NCBI GenBank assembly: GCA_027574665.1
Contig: CM050650.1
Span: 56,031,304 to 56,095,303 of the forward strand
DNA from: Rhynochetos jubatus
Taxonomy: Eukaryota; Chordata; Aves; Eurypygiformes; Rhynochetidae
Length of the DNA stretch: 64,000 nucleotides
Reading direction: 5' to 3'
Under the pieces are notes generated by a model that was not told where the DNA came from, did no database searches, and saw only the letters and a list, made by a program, of their open reading frames with translations. Of this stretch, positions 34,143 to 46,500 are shown piece by piece (within the stretch, counting starts at the first letter, position 1; each line of letters starts with the position of its first letter). A program made the position numbers and the translations under genes.

Positions 34143-34148
34143 TTTATT
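34143..34148 (-). terminator. RGS17: Candidate poly(A) signal of RGS17
   Basis: On the minus strand AATAAA is followed after about 10-45 nt by a GT-rich element (TGTTTTGTCTGAAAGTGTTA), a good cleavage-site layout. It implies a 3'UTR of about 2.3 kb. Alternative signals occur at several places (for example 33123 and 35442). Confidence 0.5.
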
Positions 34149-34838
34149 AAAAGAAACATTTATAAATATTTTGTCTTGCATTTTAAACTACATTTTCATA
34201 AATAACAATATTTAAAAGTGCTGAATATGGTAGGATAGTCAGCAACGCCACTGTAAACAGATTTGTTTTCCACTTTGCAGATTTTTTTTAGATCCCATTT
34301 TGTCAAACACTACAACAGTTAAAATATTTGCATAGGGAATAGAGAATAGCCCTTTTAATAATCTCCTGAATTCTATATAAATTACAAAACCAAATGAGTT
34401 TAAGAAAGAGTTCGTTAAATTGTTCGTATATATATCCAAAAAAAGCACACAGGTTTCAAGTAAAAAGAATGATTAAAAAATTCCCCAGACTTGCTATTTG
34501 AAGCATGTTCAATAAATTAAAAAAATGAGAGGTAGTAAAACAAAGGAAAAAAAATAAGCCCCCAAAGATAAACTAAGACCTGCATCCTACCAGTTCCTGT
34601 ATAGCAGCAGAACCCGCCTCGGCAGCAGTGGCTCCAGGGAGAGCCGGCACCGGAGGCTGCCTGCAAGGAGTAACTGGGTGGCTGGAGCCAAGTGTACTGG
34701 GGCTAGATTCCACTCAAGGACACAACTGCCAGACCTTCCAGTCCCATTGAAAGCAACGGGTATCCCATGTTTAGTCCTCTGTAAGTGAGAAGAACCTTGC
34801 CTCTTAAGTCTTAGTATAAGACCAGAGTTGTCAGTATC

Positions 34839-34881
34839 ATATATATATATATACACATACATACATATATATATATATATT
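34839..34881. repeat. (TA)n/(CATA)n microsatellite
   Basis: Two TATATA blocks flank an ACACATACATACAT core, within the presumed RGS17 3'UTR. Confidence 0.9.
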
Positions 34882-35481
34882 TAGCAAGTATTCAAAGCCA
34901 TTTCTTGGTATACCTTTAGCAGTTCATGAGGGATGCTAACGCTCATTTTGCTTGTATATGGGAGATATGAAGATAGGGATTTTTAAGTTCTGAGTCACTG
35001 TATCTTTAAACATCAAAATGCATTCTAAAATTGGACTTTTTTTGATACAAATGCTAAGCAAACACCTATTAAAAACACCATGGCAGCCAAGTGATGGGAG
35101 TACCTTGCTGCCTTAGCTCTGATTAAGGGCTCAGTACAGGATTCTTTACCCAGGAAAGACACCCAATGCATTTCCGTAGGTATTTTCCTTGGGTAAGGAA
35201 CATAGGTTTAGGAGCCCTTAAAGTTTGGTTTAGTATTACTCTCCAAACCCCTCCTTTCAAGGAGTTACTCAAAATCAATGAGGCTAAAAGCTAAGTCTTC
35301 TTTAACCCACCACCTCCTAAAAGATTACTTTGTTTAAAAACATTTTTTACTGGTTTTAGCTTTCAAAAAAAAAATCTTGCAGGACTGATGCAATTCATCA
35401 AAATGTTCTAAAATGCTCTAAAATGCTACATGTAGGCAATATTTTATTAAATTTCTTTATTCAAAAAACTAAATTATCAAG

Positions 35482-35511
35482 CTTTTTTGTTTTTTTTGTT
35501 TTTGTTTTTTG
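35482..35511. repeat. T-rich (T5-8G)n tract
   Basis: Runs of five to eight T residues separated by single G residues. In the RGS17 transcript it is A-rich. Confidence 0.85.
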
Positions 35512-35687
35512 CTGAAGTACATAACATTATACAACAGTGTTAGAACTGGATAGCCAGTCTTTAATAAATCAATTACAGTATCTGACATCTGAAATGTACA
35601 TTGAAAATCTTTGTTCTTTTAACAATTAAACAATAACAGCGCATCGACTGTATCACCCAGATATGGATCCCTTTCAGAGGTTTGTGC

Positions 35688-35729
35688 TTTTTTTTCTTCC
35701 TTTTTTTTTTTTTTTAAACCTTTTTTTTT
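35688..35729. repeat. Polypyrimidine/poly-T tract
   Basis: Three T-runs broken by CTTCC and AAACC, within the presumed RGS17 3'UTR. Confidence 0.85.
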
Positions 35730-36197
35730 GACACTGCAAACTCTTGTAATGAAAATGCCACAGTTTTGGCAGTGAGCAACCAGAGGAATCCTCCGCTTGA
35801 TTTATTTTAAATAAACAGTGATAAATAGCTCTTTTTTTCTGTACAGAAATATTGGCTTCAAAAAGTCAGTGTATTGTACTCAGTAGAGCATGTTGAGTAA
35901 TGCTACACCTTAAAAATTGGCTTTTTTCAGTTAGTGATGTTAAAAAATGCAAGCCTCTTTCTGGTTTGCTGCAATTGTTTCTATGTACCATAAGACTGTA
36001 TTGCACAAAAAAAGTTCTTAAATACAGATATAATTTATGTTATTGGATTAAATATTGCAACAACTAAGTGGTAAGTGAAAGCAGTTTTACCTTGCACATG
36101 CAGTGTGAGGATACACAAGGAGACTGTTCATAAAACTACAAATACATCATTGCAATCTTGACTGCAGTAGCGTGAAAGGAGTGTGAAACAAATGTAT

Positions 36198-36205
36198 TTT
36201 GGCAA
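36198..36205 (-). promoter_or_regulatory. RGS17: miR-182 seed match (8-mer) in RGS17 3'UTR
   Basis: The transcript reads TTGCCAAA about 213 nt after the stop codon, complementary to positions 2-8 of miR-182 with A opposite position 1. Human RGS17 is a reported miR-182 target. Function in this species is inferred. Confidence 0.4.
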
Positions 36206-36417
36206 ATCCATTGTTCCCCTCCCACGCCATCTTGAGCAAGGAGGACCTTGGTAAAAATGTAGACAGAGACCATAATATGTATTTGTTTTCTTCACAGTAG
36301 CCTGAGTAGTGCTAAACTGTAGTTCTCCAGGAACCCAGCTCCAGATGTTATTAAACTACTTTTCTTCCACCCCACCCACCCAAAAAAAAGTCAAGTTATT
36401 TTGTTTGAAAATTAAAA

Positions 36418-36606
36418 CTAAGTTTCAGAAGTAGAGCCTGTAATACTTTCAACGAGAGACTTATAAATCTGAGAGTTCAAAAACCTTGGAAAAGAGTCTC
36501 TGTGCATTAGGGTGTATATCTGGAGTTGGGCATCTTCATACATGTGAGGGCTGGGATCCAACAAGTTTCTGTTGATCACTTCTCTCACCCGGGAATCAAG
36601 ACTAAC
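36418..36606 (-). CDS. RGS17: RGS17 last coding exon
   Basis: The acceptor is actttgttcag|GTTAGT. The exon encodes 62 residues and a TAG stop, finishing the RGS domain ([10 protein letters not shown]) with a short tail ending T-S-E-T where human ends S-S-E-S. Confidence 0.96.
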   Translation of the reverse strand, partial: VSLDSRVREVINRNLLDPSPHMYEDAQLQIYTLMHRDSFPRFLNSQIYKSLVESITGSTSET

Positions 36607-39600
36607 CTGAACAAAGTGAGAACAGAGTAATATTAAACAGTAATATTGAAAAGGCAGTTATACCTATCTTTATTTCTCAGGGCTCCATTGAACATGCTGC
36701 GTTCAACATGCAGTTTACTCAAGTAATGCTCTGTGCTTATTTCAGAGCCACCACACAATTACAGACTGAGACCATCGACTCTGTTTCAGTTTTGACTTGG
36801 TCTTTGCGTCCATCTTAAGTCTGTAAGATGAAATGCAGCTGTGTAATAGAATGAATACAGTGCAACTAACTCAAGCTCTGCACTAACCTGGATTTCACAA
36901 AATACGTTGTTTTATCTTTAAAAAAAATCATATGTATTTCTTTACATATTTAAAATCATTTCTCTGAAATGAATGTTGAATGACACTCATTCAGAGAACT
37001 GAAATGTTTTGGTGTTTTTTTCCTGGTCATTTGTGGTTAAAACTTTAGAAGCTTTCTATTCAGTATTCTTATCTGGCCACCCTACAGATTTTTTCCCATT
37101 TTTACTCACAAATTGCCCAGTGTTTTTTATAATTTTTATTCTGTTCATGTCCCCATTAATATTAACTATTTCAGATTTGTTCTTCTTTTCAAGAATCTAA
37201 CATCTGGTAATTTATACTTTCAGGATATCATATATTCATATTGAAGTTTTTATCAATTTTCAATTTAGGTCCTTGTTTTCCTTCCATTTGTAAAGAACTC
37301 CTGTGCCTAGGCAGAAAAGGGCATATTATGCTCGGGATGAATGAGCAGCTGATTTTAGAATATCATTTAGAAATTTGAATGAACATACAGCTTATCCACA
37401 AAATGCTCTTAAAACCAGTAAAATTAATGTTTTCTGGATTAAATGAAATGGCAGTAGCAGGAAAGTCCACTTGGGACAGCCAGTATTTACTCAGCTAAGA
37501 AGAAAAAGGCTAAAACACGCATTAGAGAATTACCAGGCACAGATCGGTTAAGCTACTGTGATTTACACCAGGTTGCAATCTGACCCTACTACTCTGCAAC
37601 CATATAAATAGATATTCATGTTGCCTGAAGGATTGAGTTCAACCCTGGAAAGCTCCACCTACCAAGATACCTTGATATGTGAAGGATGTGAACGGAGATG
37701 AAAACTCCGAATGTGTGGGTGTGCGAGCTTGTGTATTTTCATATGTGCTGAAGCAAAGTCTTTGAAATACAGTGGTATGGTACTGAGGAGTAGATACACA
37801 TTTTCATTGTATCTTCAGTACCAACTGTAGAATCTGGCATTATTGGTTTGTTGAGATACTGGAGTGTGACTGCCACAGCAAGCTCTTTCTTCTCCAATAT
37901 CATTATTCACCAGTTGGAACGAGTCCAGTGGAGGCCACGAAGATGCCCAGAGGGCTGGAGCACCTCTGCTGTGGGGACAGGCTGAGAGAGTTGGGCTTGT
38001 TCAGCCTGGAGAACAGAAGGCTCCAGGGAGACCTTACACCACCTTCCAGTACCTGAAGGGGCTACAAGGAAGCTGGGAGGGGGGCTTTTTACAGGGGCCG
38101 GTAGTGACAGGACAAGGGGTAATGGGTTTAAATTGAAAGTGGGGAGATTTAGATTGGATATCAGGAAGCAGTTCTTCCCGGAGAGGGTGGTGAGGCACTG
38201 GCACAGGTTGCCCAGAGAAGCTGTGGGTGCCCCATCCCTGGACGTGTTCAAGGCCAGGCTGGATGAGGCTGTGAGCAACCTGGTCTAGTGGAGGGTGTCC
38301 CTGCCCATGGCAGGGGGGTTGGAACTAGATGATCTTTAAGGTCCCTTCCCACCCAAACCAGTCTGTGATTCTATGAATATTTGTTGTGACTTGGTTATCG
38401 GTCACAAGGTACAACTATGTTGCAGCCTAACTGCGAGTCAACCATGGCCTATTCATGCAAGCAAACCGTACCCATGACTCAAGTGCGCTACCTCCACAGA
38501 ACATCCATGATACCTGCTTAATGTACACTCTCTATCTAAGTGCTCATTTCTACGCCTACACGCAGCATCCTGGGGTGTGCAGTGCTGCCTCAGCAGCCAT
38601 GGACAGCCTCCCCACTTTCCCATCCTCGTGCTTCCCCTCCTGTGGACGGGCACGGCTCTCTGGGCAGCCCCACAGGTAGCTGAGTTACAGAATCCATCCA
38701 TCCGAAAGTAGAATTTCTTTTCTGGGCTGTTTTTCAACCCAGGCATTTTTCTGATTGAATTCATTGTCCAATGACTGTCTCTGTGCAAGCAGACCGGCGT
38801 GCACAGCAGGCACGAACAGACTGGTGGGGCTGTTCGGCCAGTGACTACCTGCTTTTAGACACACCAGCGTGCAGAGGTGCAGTGTTACGGCAGTTTTGAG
38901 AAGCAGTGTTGCAGCCATGAGTCTTCGGAATTTATCTGAATTGATTTCAATCCCGGACCATGGCATTTCTGTAGCACAGAAAGGACGCACTGAGATTTAA
39001 GCAATTCTCCTCCTGACACACATGCACACGCATGTATCTTAGCAAAAACAGTTTGTGCAGCTAGCTAATTGGTTCTTTGTTATCAACTGTAACAGCTGGG
39101 GTAAAAAGCTCAAATTTGGGTAGGATGGTGGGGTTTTGTGCCACTGAATATAGTAAAATTTAATTGTACTTAGAGAATGATAAACATTTAATTATGGAAC
39201 TATTAATTTACATTGGAGTTTTTCAGTGACTCAGTACAGCCAGATGGCAAAACAAAACCAGTTGGAATTACTAAAGGTATTTCCTTGCTAAACAGAAGAA
39301 TACAAGGTATCAGTTTAAAACACTATGACCTTCTGCCTCAGTAACTTCATCACTGAAAAGTGATGCTAAATATTTCAGCTCTTATGGCTAAAGATAACAT
39401 CTGGAATGGGATGCCTGGATGAACAAAAACTTTTCAATTCCCATGCTGATCTGAAGAGTTGCAAACAGGTCTTGTTTGCCTCATAAGATTTCCAGTAGGG
39501 GCTGGAGCAACTGGATTGATGACACCCACACATGTCCAGAACATCAAGTTTGTGAGTAGGTTTGTTAAACCCTAAGTCAAACAACACTTAGTTAGTGTTT

Positions 39601-42600
39601 GAATTTTAACTGCTGGTTGACCTTAGCTTAAAAACACAACGGAGCATTCAGCATATATATGTATGTGCTAGAGATATTATATGAAAAACTAATTATTAGC
39701 TTGCTGTACTGGCAATAATCTCACTCCCAAACAAAAGTATATACTATGGCACAAAAGAAGATAATGGAGTTAAAAATTGCTTGTTGGCTTCATTCATATG
39801 AATGAAGTTGCAAATTATTACTGAATGCAGTGCAGAAGTAAAATGTAGGAAGCAAGTTCACAGTGAGCATAAATGAGCATAACGCCATTGAGCAGAAAGT
39901 CAGATGCAATGCACAGAGACAAGGCAAAGGAGGTACGTGACATGGCCTAAGAAAGACTCTTCTATAGTGCTTATATATTTATATCTCTTTATCCCAAAAA
40001 ATGGCTTGATAGGGGATACTTTTTTTTTATTCCAGGTGAAGATCACTTCAGAATTTGTCTATTTCAGTTTAAGGGCTGAAAAAATACTGTATAATTTCCC
40101 AGATATTATCACAGCTTTATTAGAGAAAATACATGGTCTCTTTTCCTGGATTCTGACATAGGAATAACCGGTGGAAAATTAGATTTTCTCCCAGACAGGT
40201 GTTGCAGCAGATAAATCTACAATGATTTTGATCTAAACACCTTCATTTTGGTGCTTTTTCTCCAGAAATTCATTTACATTACTGCCTCTCTACATGCCTT
40301 CCTCTCTGGCAGGCGTGTAGCATTACTAAAGAAGCATACCTATTTCTCAGCCTTCTCTTACTGGGGTTTCTTGAGTCTTATAGACAGCTTTGAGGTGTTG
40401 TGGCCAGTGATGCTAAGTGGCCCAGCATCTGTGTCTCTACTTTTTCTGTCCTTCCCTTTCCTTACTGTGCATCCATACTTTCATCTGACAGATCAGGCAC
40501 TTTCAGACCCCCATGTGGCAATCCAGGGTATAACATTTCTGCCCTGGAATAAGAGAAAATGCAGATATAACATTTACAGCTTTACCTCTTTTGGTGATAG
40601 TATAGAAATGTAATCTTCATAAATAAGTCTTGCTTTTTCTTCAATAACTTTCTTGTTCTGTTCCTTCTTTAAATCTTCACATGCAAGCCAGAAAAGCAGG
40701 TTCTCCTCACTATACTCTGTTCGAAGAAACTCTCTGAAAAGGTTCCTCCCAGCTGGTGTTTTCATCATCTTGTCAAAATTCTGCGCCCAAGACAAAATTT
40801 CATCTGCAGTAGGGTTTTGGCTGCAAAAGCAAAGTATCATTACAAATATGCTTCTATTTTTGTAACAGTGTTTTCATACGTTCATCCAAAAATCCTCCTT
40901 TCAACTGCACTTCAGTCCAGCGTGAAAACTGGAAGCAAAAAGGCTTCAGCAGTGACAGGGGAATTTTTTTCATTCTTCACTTGTGAATTCATTATCTCAA
41001 TAGCCCACTAAATGTGTTCAATCTTATGAGACATGCACTTGGCTTTCTGCAAGTTTTCTACCAGTGTTGTTAGCCATCAGACTCGAAAACAGAATCCCAC
41101 AATAGCATTGAATTCCTGCCTCCGCAGTTAAAGGAGATGTGGGTTCGGGGAGCTGGCAATAGACCCTCTTTCATGAGGAGTTTAGATGACACCTGATGGC
41201 CCTGCTTGCTTCTGATGGTGTTTGGCCAATCACTGGCTGCCACACGATTTGGTTCAGGAAGGACAAGGAAAACAAAAGGCTCTTGGCAGCCAAGAGCATA
41301 CTAATGAGGCCCAACAAAATAGTAATTCAGAGAGCTTTTAAATTAGCATTTTTCTCTGTGCTTGTACCTAAGGGTTGCTAAGCTTCCCTCTGTTTGGTGC
41401 TATTGACCTGAATGATGATCTATTGGCATGAGATGTGGTGGATATTGCTGGCAAAACTGAAGAGAGAAGAAATGGGAAAAGTTCTTATTCCCATTTTCTG
41501 AAGGAAACTATTTGTGGTGTGTAACAGTGGATACACTGGATAAGTGATCAGAAGACTAACTTGTGTCACTAATCCATTAATGTACCAACTAATAGCTTGA
41601 GGAGGTAATACTCCAAGTCACTTAACAACAATTAAATATAGTTTCAGACTTAATTCTGAGCACTCACTCTCCCCTTCCTGATAGGATCCAACACGAGAGT
41701 TTATTAGCTGTTGCTAATAGCTTCAGTGTAATCATGTTGCACAATAAGTGATATTTGTCTATATGATTTCTCTTCAAGTGAATTTGTCAGCTCCTACTCT
41801 GCATGCAAGGCAGGCTGGATGATGGGAAGCTATTTGTGATAGCTTTTAGGCTGTCCAAAAGATCTAATAAATGAGAAAGTGTTTAACATTTAAACTATCC
41901 AGCAAAATAACTGTACTCTAAATCAGTATAAATCTGTTTATACTCTAAGTATAAACAGAGATATTTGAAGGTGACATCTCTCTGAGGAGAATGAAAAGAA
42001 CGTGCTGAGGTGGATGGAGCTGACAAGCAACCTGTGCTCCCTCACTGTCTATTGGGAAGCTCTCTTCACTACAGCATTTTGTGAAAATTTCTGACATTTT
42101 CTTTTCATAAATGACCATGAGTAGCAATGAAGACAACGAGTTGTTTGGGTTGCTTTTACCATCAATCGTATCGTCTGGTTAAGTTTTAATTTACTTTTTA
42201 TGGGATTAGAGAACTCAAGGCCACAGATATGTTAGCATTTTTGCCAACACACTAAACATGGGCCCAAGCTTTAGACAGAAACAGAAGCTCAGACTTCCAG
42301 TATGTGTTAGTCTGTTTTTCAATGTATGTGTTTCCTCGGTTAATTCCAGTGGAACGACAGTCCAAACTGTTTTGTGGAAGGCAGCTATGTTAAAAATCTG
42401 ACTGTGAAGTACTAACCTGTACTAACTGTGCCTGTTAGGTTTCCTTCTTGTCTGGATAAACAGAACAAAATGATCCCACAGGTAATAGAGGCTCCATTTA
42501 GAGACCCACAGGTCTATGGAACCATCCATGCACCTCTCATTTCTCCCCACAGTTCTTCCCCACAAATAAGAAACTGTAAATAAACCTGACTTATTAATGT

Positions 42601-42859
42601 CTCTGCTGGCATTTTATTGTCAGGACAGATTTTGCTTCCTTTTGTATAGAATTTTTTTGAGGAAAAGTAATTAAAAGGATATTCTAGAAGCATAAAAAAC
42701 AAAGCAGTTCTTGATACTAGTTATAGGTGAATTAAAAACGTTCACTAGACAAGAGTTTGACCAACTTACCATTCTTCTATGACTTGGATACTCTCCATTT
42801 TGGTCGTATGTGTTGGCCTTCCTGCATTGTCCCCTCTATCTTCATTCCTAACAGTGAGG
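36418..42859 (-). CDS. RGS17: RGS17 (RGSZ2), regulator of G-protein signalling, last three coding exons
   Basis: RGS17 belongs to the RZ subfamily. It speeds GTP hydrolysis on Galpha-z, Galpha-i/o and Galpha-q at membranes, damping GPCR signals including opioid receptors. The visible CDS joins 42859..42770, 40820..40586 and 36606..36418. Phases agree and give 170 residues plus one split codon, exactly the span from human residue 41 to 210. The RGS domain starts after T-K-M-E-S-I-Q-V and contains [28 protein letters not shown] and D-S-F-P-R-F-L. The first coding exon, carrying the N-terminal cysteine string used for palmitoylation, is missing and presumably lies beyond 64 kb. The partial CDS has no internal stops. 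Confidence 0.96.
37913..38376 (+). mobile_element. CR1 LINE 3' fragment, plus orientation
   Basis: About 460 bp of CR1, from GTTGGAACGAGTCCAGTGGA through the ORF2 end and 3'UTR to TGTGATTCTATGA. It is very similar to the 16.7 kb copy but in opposite orientation, so both are probably one recent subfamily. It is in the last RGS17 intron, antisense to the gene. Confidence 0.93.
38377..40585 (-). other. RGS17: Remainder of the last RGS17 intron
   Basis: No exon or known repeat was recognised. A GC-richer patch at 38540-38680 has short open frames without recognisable similarity. Confidence 0.7.
40586..40820 (-). CDS. RGS17: RGS17 coding exon (core of the RGS domain)
   Basis: The acceptor is tgcttttgcag|CCAAAA and the donor GAG|GTAAAG, 235 nt. 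It completes a split Cys codon and encodes 78 residues, most of the Galpha-contacting face including E-Y-S-E-E-N and W-L-A-C-E-D-L-K. Confidence 0.97.
42770..42859 (-). CDS. RGS17: RGS17 coding exon upstream of the RGS core
   Basis: The acceptor is ctacattgcag|CCTCAC and the donor AATG|GTAAGT, 90 nt. It encodes [20 protein letters not shown], matching the human linker between the cysteine string and the RGS domain with two Glu-to-Asp changes. Confidence 0.95.
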
Positions 42860-43483
42860 CTGCAATGTAGTACAACACTTTATTTTGTCTAGAGAAAGTT
42901 AATTTAAAACAATGACTATAGTAATGCAAACTTTTAAAAGATATAAACCTATGTAAAATGTCATTTTTTCACTCTTGTCCCTAAAATTTTGGAGATAAAT
43001 TCTGATACTGACTTTTCCCCTTAATTCTGATTAATATTAATGAACCGTTTCTATTAGCATGTCTAACTTTTTACAAGCTTACAGTTTATCCACTGAAAGA
43101 TGGATACGAACTTAGAGATCACTTTTGGAGTGATTTCACTTAGTAACTTGAGAATATTAGTAACAATAAGGGTAGGGGGGATAAGAACATCTGAACTGGA
43201 CATTGATGAAGCTTTGGTGCCCCATCAGTTCTGGATGGTTGTTCATTCTTTATGAACATTCCCTTTTTTCTCTCCAGGATACGGTGGCAGTAGATGTCTC
43301 AGACACAGAATTCAGCATGTGGCGGGTCCTTATGATTTCCTCCTCTGACCTAACTTCTTTTCATTTCAAAAAGTAGAACTTACTGGCCTCTCAACAGAAA
43401 GGCATCCATTACCCTCCTGTTACCACAAGCAAGGAAAAGAAAGACCTCCTTTATGGAAGGATGTTTTTAGGTGGTGGGTTTTC

Positions 43484-43542
43484 ATTTTTTGTTGTTGTTT
43501 TGTTTTGGGTTTTGTTTCTTTTTGTTTGTTTGTTTGTTTTTT
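43484..43542. repeat. (TTTG)n / T-rich low-complexity tract
   Basis: GTTGTTGTTTTGTTTTGGG leads into TTTG units, followed by T6AG. Confidence 0.88.
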
Positions 43543-46500
43543 AGTAACTGGCATTACTTATTTTTCCTTAAATATCTTTTTAATCAGATTTGCTGTAGTG
43601 GTAGTGACTTCCTCTGTGTGTGCTCTCTATGAACATTCTGGAACATGGTATTGCCAGCAGAAACACAATTCCTGATAACTACTGAAATAAGGCACATTTT
43701 GAATAACATAATTATTCATATAGGAAACCTGGTTCCAATAATTAAGCTCAAGAAGTGGAATGTGGTAAGGACATGGAGATTTCCCTTTACAGGGGTTCTC
43801 TATGTATCCAATTGAGAGAAAGCAAGCAACCAAGCAAAAAATCCCCTCTCCCAATCCCAAGAGAGCTCACATTTTGAATACTGAGTGTTCATCATACAAC
43901 GATGCTCTCAGTCATCCTAAGTGGCAGTACAGAAAAATATGTCGGTAGCATAAAGCTTCTCCCTCCCCACTAGTCTAACTTCTGTTCAGCTGTAAGAAGA
44001 AATCCCAGCTCTGAGACATTTTTAGCCCAATTAACCTTTCTCTCTAGCCCCTCTGCATTTATGTTTCTTCAACTTTTTTTCAAGAGTTTGGCAGAGTTAA
44101 TAGGTGATCTCAAATACTCTTGTGAAAACTGGAAGTTTAAGCTCCCAGGTAGAGCAGAGCACATATTAAGACTTAAACATTACAAAGACGTACACTTGCA
44201 AACGAAGCTGTTTGATACTGGTTGCTCCTTCACTTACCTGCCAAGACCTTAGTTCAGGCCCTTGGTCCTGCTTCCCCTGTTACAGCGTAGGAATGCAGCT
44301 CCAGTGCTGCTAAGGTGTTAGGGTGTCATCAACTGCTGCAGGAGAAACAACACATCCTGAACTCTGGGGTTGGCAGGTAAAAAGCCTTTCCGACTCCTCT
44401 GACCTGTTGCTCATCAGTCTATATAGGGAGCACCCAGGAAAGCCAATGGGAGTTCCGTATACAGGAGGAGGAAAAAAGGGACCATCCACTTTCTGTCCTG
44501 TAATCTTTAAGTCCACACATGTAACTGCTAAGGGTCATTTTGCATCTGGCCAGAGCACAAAGCTGGGGTGAGGGAGAAGCAGGGAAGGCACAAAGCTTCT
44601 CTCTCTCCTTCCCTCTCTCCCGCCTTTGCAGTCTGTAGGTAAAGCAGCATTTGTCTTCTCTGCTGGGTGCAGAGAACCGACTGTCCTTTGGTTCCATGGA
44701 AGAGTAACACCATGGAAGGAGGAAACAGCTTGTGCAGGTTGGGAATGTAACAGGCAGTTCACCTGAGTGTGTCCAAAAAAGAATGAAGCTGTCCGTTTTC
44801 TTTCCTCCATCACATGAGCAGCAGCTAAGCTGTACTGAGATAATTTAGTTGTCGGGCAGTAGACATCCAAGGTTTGGATGTAGAGTCTTACTGGAAGTCG
44901 AAGGTGACTCATCTGAGAGCAGTTATCTAATTTAATTTGACGTCTGGGATCAAATACTGTTTGCTTTGCTTATGCAAAATCCCTGCTAAACTTAGGAAAA
45001 CTGACATGGACTGATGAAGGTGGAATACAAGGAGTGGTGAGCAAGAAAGAGAAACAGGAAAACGGACAAGAAAGCCACAATGACTTCACTGCACTTTTTT
45101 ATCAAAGGAGGAACAGATAGGCCCTATGCATTTTGATTTTCTACAAGACTACATCTCAATAAAAAGATCAGATGCTGGGTCCAGAGTGTAGCGTGCAGTT
45201 TTCTGGTATCTCTAGCAGAGGGAGAATGTGAGTGCACACTTGGTCCTAATTCTTTCATCTCACCATTCACAGCTGGAGTTCAATAGCTGAAGTTAGTCAG
45301 AGTTGCAAACTAGGGAAGACTGATGAAAGAAGTGTTATACTTGCTTGGAACACTTTCTCAAGTTTGGGTATTGTATTTAAAATTGTGCTAAATTTATAAT
45401 ATGTCTTGGCCTAAATTCTGCATTATGTTTCCTGTGACAAATACTAGCACTACATCTCAACTTCTGTTTATCTACATCTGTCAAGGCTGGAGTTCCATCG
45501 GATACATTACTTTTGATATGTTTTTCCTGTGAAAGAAACCATCACTTTTATACAGAAGTACATTCAATTCAGAAATGTTCTGTTTTCACTCACGGAACTC
45601 GTTCATGCTCGTTTAGGAAAAAAAAATTAAATATTTACATATTTGTGACTTCAAAGCTATTTTGAATGCAACCTTTAAATAACTCTGATCACAATAACAG
45701 ATTGCTACCTTTTTACCTCAAGATGACAACACTGCATTGCTATTTGCTAAGTTGCTATCTTTGGTTGAAAATACCCTATCTGTTCACATTTCTGTGTAAT
45801 TCAAGCAGTCTTCAGCAGCAGATGCACCCTGCATACCTGGAGTTGGTGTCCTTGATACATTACTCCATCATGGAAGCTATCTGATTATGTCAGAAGAATT
45901 ATGCTGTATAAGTGTAAAACTAATCGGAGTAAAAGTAACAGGATAAAGATTAACAAAATGATCTTACTTAGCTAAGGCTTTAAGAAGAGAAAATTGCTGA
46001 AATGCCTTAGTTAAATGAGAGGGAGGTGTTCTAGAGAGACATCTGATGTTAATTAACATATATGGTACCATTAATATTTATTAGTTGGAGTACATCCGGG
46101 AGATATCTTTAAAATTTAGAGACGTAAATTACCCATGATAAAAGCACAAAAAACTAATGCTTTAAAAAGAGACAGTTTGAGGTGTCTAAAGGCAGAGTAT
46201 AAGTGGAAAGCACAAGCACTGGTTTGTTTTCTGTTCCTATAGAAGATTTGTTCTGCCCACTTTTATGTTGATTTTATTGCTCTGGAGAGTATAGCAAAAA
46301 GTACTTCAGTAAACCCAAGTGGCCTGAGCTCGATGTACCTTTCAAATATATCTTGGCTTCCTGACTTCTACAAAAACGATAGTTTCTTTAATTCCTGCAA
46401 CAGTATTATTATAAGCAATTTCTGTTTGGATTGAGTGTATTTCTATTTTGCAACTTCACAGACTTTATAAACAAAAATGTTAATGACTAGGGACTACTTG

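Larger units (their letters stand above)
34150..36417 (-). other. RGS17: RGS17 3'UTR (approximate extent)
   Basis: AT-rich sequence follows the RGS17 stop codon up to the candidate poly(A) signal. It contains a GC-richer patch at 34590-34790, A/T microsatellites, and a TTGCCAAA 8-mer (36205-36198) matching the miR-182 seed. There is no coding potential. The 3' limit is inferred. Confidence 0.5.

Noticed and set aside
34839..34881. Regularly repeated short units considered as an array
   Set aside because: They are a simple TA/CATA microsatellite. There are no spacers or direct repeats of CRISPR type, and the genome is a vertebrate one.
38453..38788. 111-codon open frame in the last RGS17 intron
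   Set aside because: No splice sites, domain or composition to support it; it is in a local GC-rich patch.
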